A DNA stretch of 64,000 nucleotides. Source: Halorussus vallis. GTDB taxonomy: Archaea > Halobacteriota > Halobacteria > Halobacteriales > Haladaptataceae. The notes below the pieces were generated by a model. The model saw nothing but the letters and a program-made list of their open reading frames with translations, did not search any database and had not been told where the DNA came from. Each line of letters starts with the position of its first letter. Positions within the stretch are counted from its first letter, which is position 1. Location of the stretch: positions 1,488,001 through 1,552,000 of the forward strand of contig NZ_CP100000.1 of NCBI RefSeq assembly GCF_024138165.1, read 5' to 3'. Of the stretch, positions 60,673 to 64,000 are shown piece by piece. The position numbers were made by a program, and so were the translations under genes.

Positions 60673-61104
60673 GTGTCGACCGTCACGCTCCCGAGGGAAC
60701 TCCGAAAAGAGATGGTCGCCCACGCGCGCGAGGGTGCGCCCGAGGAGGTCTGCGGAATCCTCGCTGGGATGGACGAGTCGGGCGCGCGCCGCGTCGAAGC
60801 TCGCCACCCCGCCGCGAACGTCGCATCGACGCCACGGACGAACTACGAACTCGACCCGCGCGAGCAGTTGGAACTGATGGAGGCCGTCGAGGACGCCGGC
60901 CGGGAGGTCGTGGGGTTCTACCACTCGCACCCGGCGGGGCCGACGGGGCCGAGCGCCACCGACGCGGCGGAGGCGACCTGGCCGGGAAAGTCGTATCTCA
61001 TCGTCTCGCTGTCCGGGGACTCAGCGTCGGTCGGGTCGTGGCGCTGGACCGGCGAGGAGTTCTCGCGGGAGGAAGTGCGGGTCGTTGATTCGGATGGAAG
61101 ATAG
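60673..61104 (+). CDS. JAMM-type metalloprotease, probable desampylase (HvJAMM1-like)
   Basis: 143-aa stand-alone JAB/MPN domain. The JAMM motif is complete: Glu in EEVCGIL, then HSHPAGPTGPSATD (HxH-x7-S-x-x-D). Length and layout match the Haloferax desampylase HvJAMM1 that removes SAMP ubiquitin-like proteins from conjugates. GTG start; CTTATC about 32 nt upstream may be the TATA box. Overlap with neighbours is nil. The alternative, a role in sulfur or cofactor metabolism, cannot be ruled out. Confidence 0.88.
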   Translation: MSTVTLPRELRKEMVAHAREGAPEEVCGILAGMDESGARRVEARHPAANVASTPRTNYELDPREQLELMEAVEDAGREVVGFYHSHPAGPTGPSATDAAEATWPGKSYLIVSLSGDSASVGSWRWTGEEFSREEVRVVDSDGR

Positions 61105-61189
61105 CCGTTCGCGTCGCGTGTTCGTCTCTCGTTTTCGGCTTCCAGTACTCTCACTGCGACCGCGATAGCACTCGTAACGCACCGCAGAC

Positions 61190-61395
61190 CAACACTCGCA
61201 CGACTCACATGAGAACCGCACCGCCACTGCACCGCGACCGCAGGCCACACGCCTCCCCAGCCGATTCGCTCACTGCGTTCGCTCATCCCTCGCGCACGAG
61301 GGCGCGGCTCCAAACCGCGGAGTCGCAGCGTGGGAGCAAAGCTCCCACGAGCCTGCGTTCGCTGCGCTCACGCAGACGCCAGCGCGCGCCAACGT
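61190..61395 (-). repeat. Structured repeat R2, copy 4
   Basis: Minus-strand copy in the 61105-61431 gap. Reading on the minus strand: GGCGCGCGCTGGCG, hairpins CTGCGT/ACGCAG, CGTGGGAGC-TTT-GCTCCCACG and a GC-rich third, GCGCGAGGGATGA, GGCTGGGGAGGCGTGTGGC, CGGT-rich run, CTCATGTGA and GTGCGAGTG. No gene in the gap. Confidence 0.7.
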
Positions 61396-61431
61396 CCAGA
61401 GGACGAAATTAGAAACGGCACGAAAGCCGAT

Positions 61432-61722
61432 TCACTCGCTCCGCTGGGCCGACCAGACCGCGGTCAGCCCCAGTAGAATCGCCGGAATCAGCGGCAGGAC
61501 GAGGTATGCGAACTTGAAGGGCCGGACCGGCGGAATCACGTAGATGGTCGCCGGGATGACCAGAAAGCAGAGCGCGATGACCCCGACCAGAATCCAGTCG
61601 CGGTAGTTGAACTCCTCCTGGCCGCGCTCGACGGGCGCGGTCGGGTCGGCGTGCTCCGCGTCGGCGTCCTCGCGGTCACCGTCTATCTTCCCCGGTCGGT
61701 GGGTGTAGGTGTCTTCGGCCAT
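61432..61722 (-). CDS. Small two-TM membrane protein coupled to the alcohol dehydrogenase gene (96 aa)
   Basis: An acidic, His/Asp-rich N-terminus (MAEDTYTHRPGKIDGDREDA) precedes two hydrophobic segments (WILVGVIALCFLVIPATIYV and FAYLVLPLIPAILLGLTAVW). Its ATG overlaps the dehydrogenase stop as TGATG, so it is co-translated with it. Haloarchaeal proteins of this kind are unnamed; it may anchor or modulate a partner at the membrane. Confidence 0.75.
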   Translation of the reverse strand: MAEDTYTHRPGKIDGDREDADAEHADPTAPVERGQEEFNYRDWILVGVIALCFLVIPATIYVIPPVRPFKFAYLVLPLIPAILLGLTAVWSAQRSE

Positions 61723-62768
61723 CAGCGGTCGTACTCGCTGTCGGGGACCACGACGACCTTCCCGAATCCCTCGCGCTCTTCGAGCATCTCGTGGGCGCGG
61801 GCGGCCTCGCTCATCGGCAGGACCTCCCGGATGGCGGGTTCGAACTCGCCCTCCCAGACGAGTTCGAGCACGTCGTCGGCCTCGCCGTGGGTCGCCATCG
61901 TCGACCCGATGACCGAAAGCTGGTTCCAGAAGATGCGGTTGAGCCCCGCGCCGGGGTTCGGGCCGGTCGTCGCGCCGCAGGTGACGATGCGCCCGCCCTT
62001 CGCCAGACTCTTGAGCGAGTCGGGGTAGGTCTGCTCGCCGATGTGGTCGACCACCACGTCGACCCCGCGCTTGTCGGTGAGTTCGCGGATGCGGTCGGCG
62101 AAGTCCTCCTCGGCGTAGTTGATGGCGTAGTCGGCGCCGAGGTCCCGGGCGTGGTCGAGTTTCTCGTCGGTGCTCCCGGTGGCGTACACCTCCGCACCGA
62201 GATAGTCGGCGATCTGGACCGCGGCGTGGCCGACGCCGCCCGAGGCCCCGAGTACCAGCACCTTCTCGCCGGGGTCGACGTCGGCGCGGGTGACCAGCAT
62301 CCGCCAGGCGGTCTGGAAGACGAGCGGCGCGGCCGCGGCGGTTTCCCAGTCGACGCCCTGCGGGACGGGGACGAGGTTGTCGGCCGGAATCGCGGCCATC
62401 TCGCTGTGGACGCCCCGGACGTGTTCGCCGATGATGTGGTAGTTGACGCACAGCGAGTGCTCGCCGTGGCGACAGTGTTCGCACTTGCCGCAGGAGACGC
62501 CCGCAGACAGCGCAACGCGGTCGCCAGCCTCGAACCGGGTCACGTCCTCGCCGACCTCCAGGACGACGCCCGCGGCGTCGCTGCCCGGAACGTGGGGCAT
62601 GTCGAGGTCGATGCCCGGCATGCCGCGCCGGGTCCAGATGTCCAGGTGGTTGAGCGCCCCGGCCTTGACGTCGACCAGCACCTCGTCGCGGTCGGGCGTC
62701 GGGTCGGGGAAGTCGCCGTACTCCAGTACGTCCCGGTCGCCGTGCTCCTCGAACTGAACGGCCTTCAT
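61722..62768 (-). CDS. Zinc-type alcohol dehydrogenase/quinone oxidoreductase family protein
   Basis: MDR-superfamily oxidoreductase, 348 aa. The catalytic-domain start is MKAVQFEEHGDRDVLEYG; HVPGSDAAGVV is the catalytic zinc region and SCGKCEHCRHGEHSLC carries the four Cys of the structural zinc. The Rossmann motif is VLVLGASGGVGHAAVQIA. The usual first zinc Cys position has Asn-His (ALNHLDIWTRRGMPG), as in many quinone-reductase-like members. Co-transcribed with the 96-aa membrane protein. Substrate not predictable. Confidence 0.9.
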   Translation of the reverse strand: MKAVQFEEHGDRDVLEYGDFPDPTPDRDEVLVDVKAGALNHLDIWTRRGMPGIDLDMPHVPGSDAAGVVLEVGEDVTRFEAGDRVALSAGVSCGKCEHCRHGEHSLCVNYHIIGEHVRGVHSEMAAIPADNLVPVPQGVDWETAAAAPLVFQTAWRMLVTRADVDPGEKVLVLGASGGVGHAAVQIADYLGAEVYATGSTDEKLDHARDLGADYAINYAEEDFADRIRELTDKRGVDVVVDHIGEQTYPDSLKSLAKGGRIVTCGATTGPNPGAGLNRIFWNQLSVIGSTMATHGEADDVLELVWEGEFEPAIREVLPMSEAARAHEMLEEREGFGKVVVVPDSEYDR

Positions 62769-62929
62769 GGGCGTGTGATTGGCTTGCGAAGGTAAAACTG
62801 TACCTCAACCGGAAGCGGGGTGAGTGGTTGTGAGAGGAGTGGGTAAAGGATAGTTACGCCGTAGATCAGAACGACAGCACAGCCCCGGATTACAGTCAGA
62901 CGAAGTGCGGACCGCTACTCGCACGGTCC

Positions 62930-63135
62930 AACTGAGTACTGCCCCGCCACCGCAACCGCAGGCCACACGCCTCCCCAGCCGACTCCTTCGCGCCCTACGG
63001 GCGCTCGGTCGTCCCTCGCGCAATGAAGGCGCGACCCGAAACCGCCCGGGTCGCGCCGTGGGAGCTTCGCTCCCACGAGCCCTCGTTCACTCCGTTCACG
63101 AGGACGCCAGCGCGCGCCGTACCTCTCGTTCAACA
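62930..63135 (-). repeat. Structured repeat R2, copy 5
   Basis: Minus-strand copy in the 62769-63422 gap. Minus-strand order: GGCGCGCGCTGGCG, hairpins CCTCGT/ACGAGG, CGTGGGAGC-GAA-GCTCCCACG and GGCGCGACCCG/CGGGTCGCGCC, GCGCGAGGGACGA, hairpin GCGCCC-GTA-GGGCGC, GGCTGGGGAGGCGTGTGGC, GCGGTTGCGGTG, CTCAGTTGGA and GTGCGAGTAGCGGTCCGCAC. Confidence 0.7.
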
Positions 63136-63283
63136 GGACGTGGCTGCGGTGGCGGTGCGGTACTCACATGTATCGTGCAAGCAGGACGCTTCGTCGACCA
63201 AGATGCCAGTTGACCGAGTGCGAGTAGGGCGCTTTACTCGAACGAGCCCTCGCAGTCGCGGAGTACGAGCAGGACGCTTCGTT
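63128..63283 (+). repeat. Direct repeats spaced about 45 bp (GTGCGAGCAGGACGCTTC type)
   Basis: Degenerate copies start at 63128, 63175, 63218 and 63263, i.e. 47, 43 and 45 bp apart. The same unit occurs at 34864 and 34909 beside R2 copy 2. The repeats are too divergent and the spacers too short for a CRISPR array. Confidence 0.5.
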
Positions 63284-63422
63284 CGACGAACAATCGAGTC
63301 GGTGCGGAGAGCGCGAGGCGCTTCTACCTCCGAGAGTCCGACCGATACGAAATCGTAATTCTCGAATCACGAAACCGCTCTGGCGGCGGGGATTTTACGT
63401 GATGGCGGTCCAATCGTTCGCC

Positions 63423-64000
63423 ATGGTCGATTTCCAATCTCGCGACAGGCGCCGCGGAACGGAAGACGAAGACGACGAGGACGACTCCGGACGACCCCTC
63501 GACGAACCAGAAGAGGAGCCCCACGACCACGAGGACCACGCGAAGAAGGGCCACCACCACGAACACGACGTGGAGTCGCTGAGCGCGGCCGTAGTCACGA
63601 TTTCCTCGTCGCGGTCGCTCTCGAACGACCCGGCGGGCGACGCCATCGTCGCGGCGCTGGACGACGAGGGTCACGACGTGGTCAACCGAGAACTCATCGC
63701 CGACGACTACGACGGCGTCCAGAGTTCGCTGAACGCGCTGGTGCGGCGCGACGACGTGGACGCGGTGGTCACGACCGGTGGGACCGGCGTCACGCCCGAC
63801 GACGTGACCATCGAGGCCGCCCGGCCGCTGTTCGACAAGGAACTGCCGGGCTTCGGCGAACTGTTCCGCACCCTCTCGTACGACGAGATCGGCACGAAGG
63901 TCGTCGGCACGCGCGCGACCGCGGGAGTCGCCAACGGTGTGCCGGTCTTCTGCCTGCCGGGGAGCGAGAACGCCGCCCGCCTCGGGGCCGAGGAGATAAT
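63423..64000 (+). CDS. moaB: MoaB/MogA-type molybdopterin-biosynthesis protein (3' end off window)
   Basis: 192 residues are present and the gene is cut by the window edge. After an acidic, His-rich N-terminal extension of about 50 residues ([25 protein letters not shown]) comes the MoaB fold: [38 protein letters not shown] (TTGGTG) and LPGSENAA, where MPT substrate and metal bind. It adenylates molybdopterin before MoeA acts. The extension is unusual and may be a halophilic addition or a metal-binding tail. Confidence 0.9.
   Translation, partial: MVDFQSRDRRRGTEDEDDEDDSGRPLDEPEEEPHDHEDHAKKGHHHEHDVESLSAAVVTISSSRSLSNDPAGDAIVAALDDEGHDVVNRELIADDYDGVQSSLNALVRRDDVDAVVTTGGTGVTPDDVTIEAARPLFDKELPGFGELFRTLSYDEIGTKVVGTRATAGVANGVPVFCLPGSENAARLGAEEI

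Noticed and set aside
63128-63283. CRISPR array
   Set aside because: Units are degenerate, spacers are only about 27 nt with partial similarity, and no cas gene is in the window.

Overview
The window is chromosome from an extremely halophilic archaeon (class Halobacteria); the genus cannot be fixed by reading alone. Evidence: strongly acidic proteins; about 70 % G+C in the right-hand two thirds (hand count 73 % at 27901-27960); TATA boxes centred about 27 nt before start codons, giving leaderless mRNAs; frequent GTG starts; and archaeal markers (aIF5A, deoxyhypusine synthase, TBP, archaeal ThrRS, separate GMP synthase PP-ATPase subunit, JAMM desampylase, CuA haem-copper oxidase). 

Region 1 (1 to about 23.2 kb) is a low-G+C accessory island, continuing off the left edge. 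In order: an uncharacterised 642-aa protein coupled to a PLD-like protein; two tandem small paralogues; a replication/partition module (47-aa protein, Prim-Pol, possible sliding-clamp-like protein, ParB-like protein, 179-aa haloarchaeal protein); an HhH protein; an McrB-McrC restriction system; a two-gene soluble/membrane pair with no name that I know; a divergent TBP; and a Type I restriction-modification operon hsdM-hsdS-hsdR with a half-size S subunit. A degenerate element of up to about 180 bp recurs five times in one orientation, once at each border between these gene blocks from 3.3 to 13.7 kb, which makes the island look assembled from cassettes.

Region 2 (about 23.4 to 64 kb) is high-G+C core chromosome: glycosyltransferase, SprT-like protease, deoxyhypusine synthase, cytochrome c oxidase (coxII divergent from coxI, plus coxIII), secreted proteins, Nif3-like protein, agmatinase and aIF5A (with deoxyhypusine synthase a hypusination set), ZIP transporters, Hsp20 and ABC1/UbiB kinase, MoeA and partial MoaB (molybdopterin), a DgcN-DgcA-like D-glutamate pair, NhaC, ThrRS, CTP synthase/GMP synthase, PspA, JAMM desampylase and an alcohol dehydrogenase.

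Noncoding DNA in region 2 is unusually structured. One repeat family (five copies, core GGGAGGCGTGTGGC) and one fold-back family (two copies) keep a constant scaffold but carry different hairpins, each self-complementary. Long perfect palindromes also lie in intergenic DNA and in frame inside three genes. coxI is preceded by two mini-ORFs (14 and 10 codons) joined to each other and to coxI by ATGA overlaps, the first placed where a leaderless mRNA would start. No rRNA, tRNA, CRISPR array, integrase or transposase was found.
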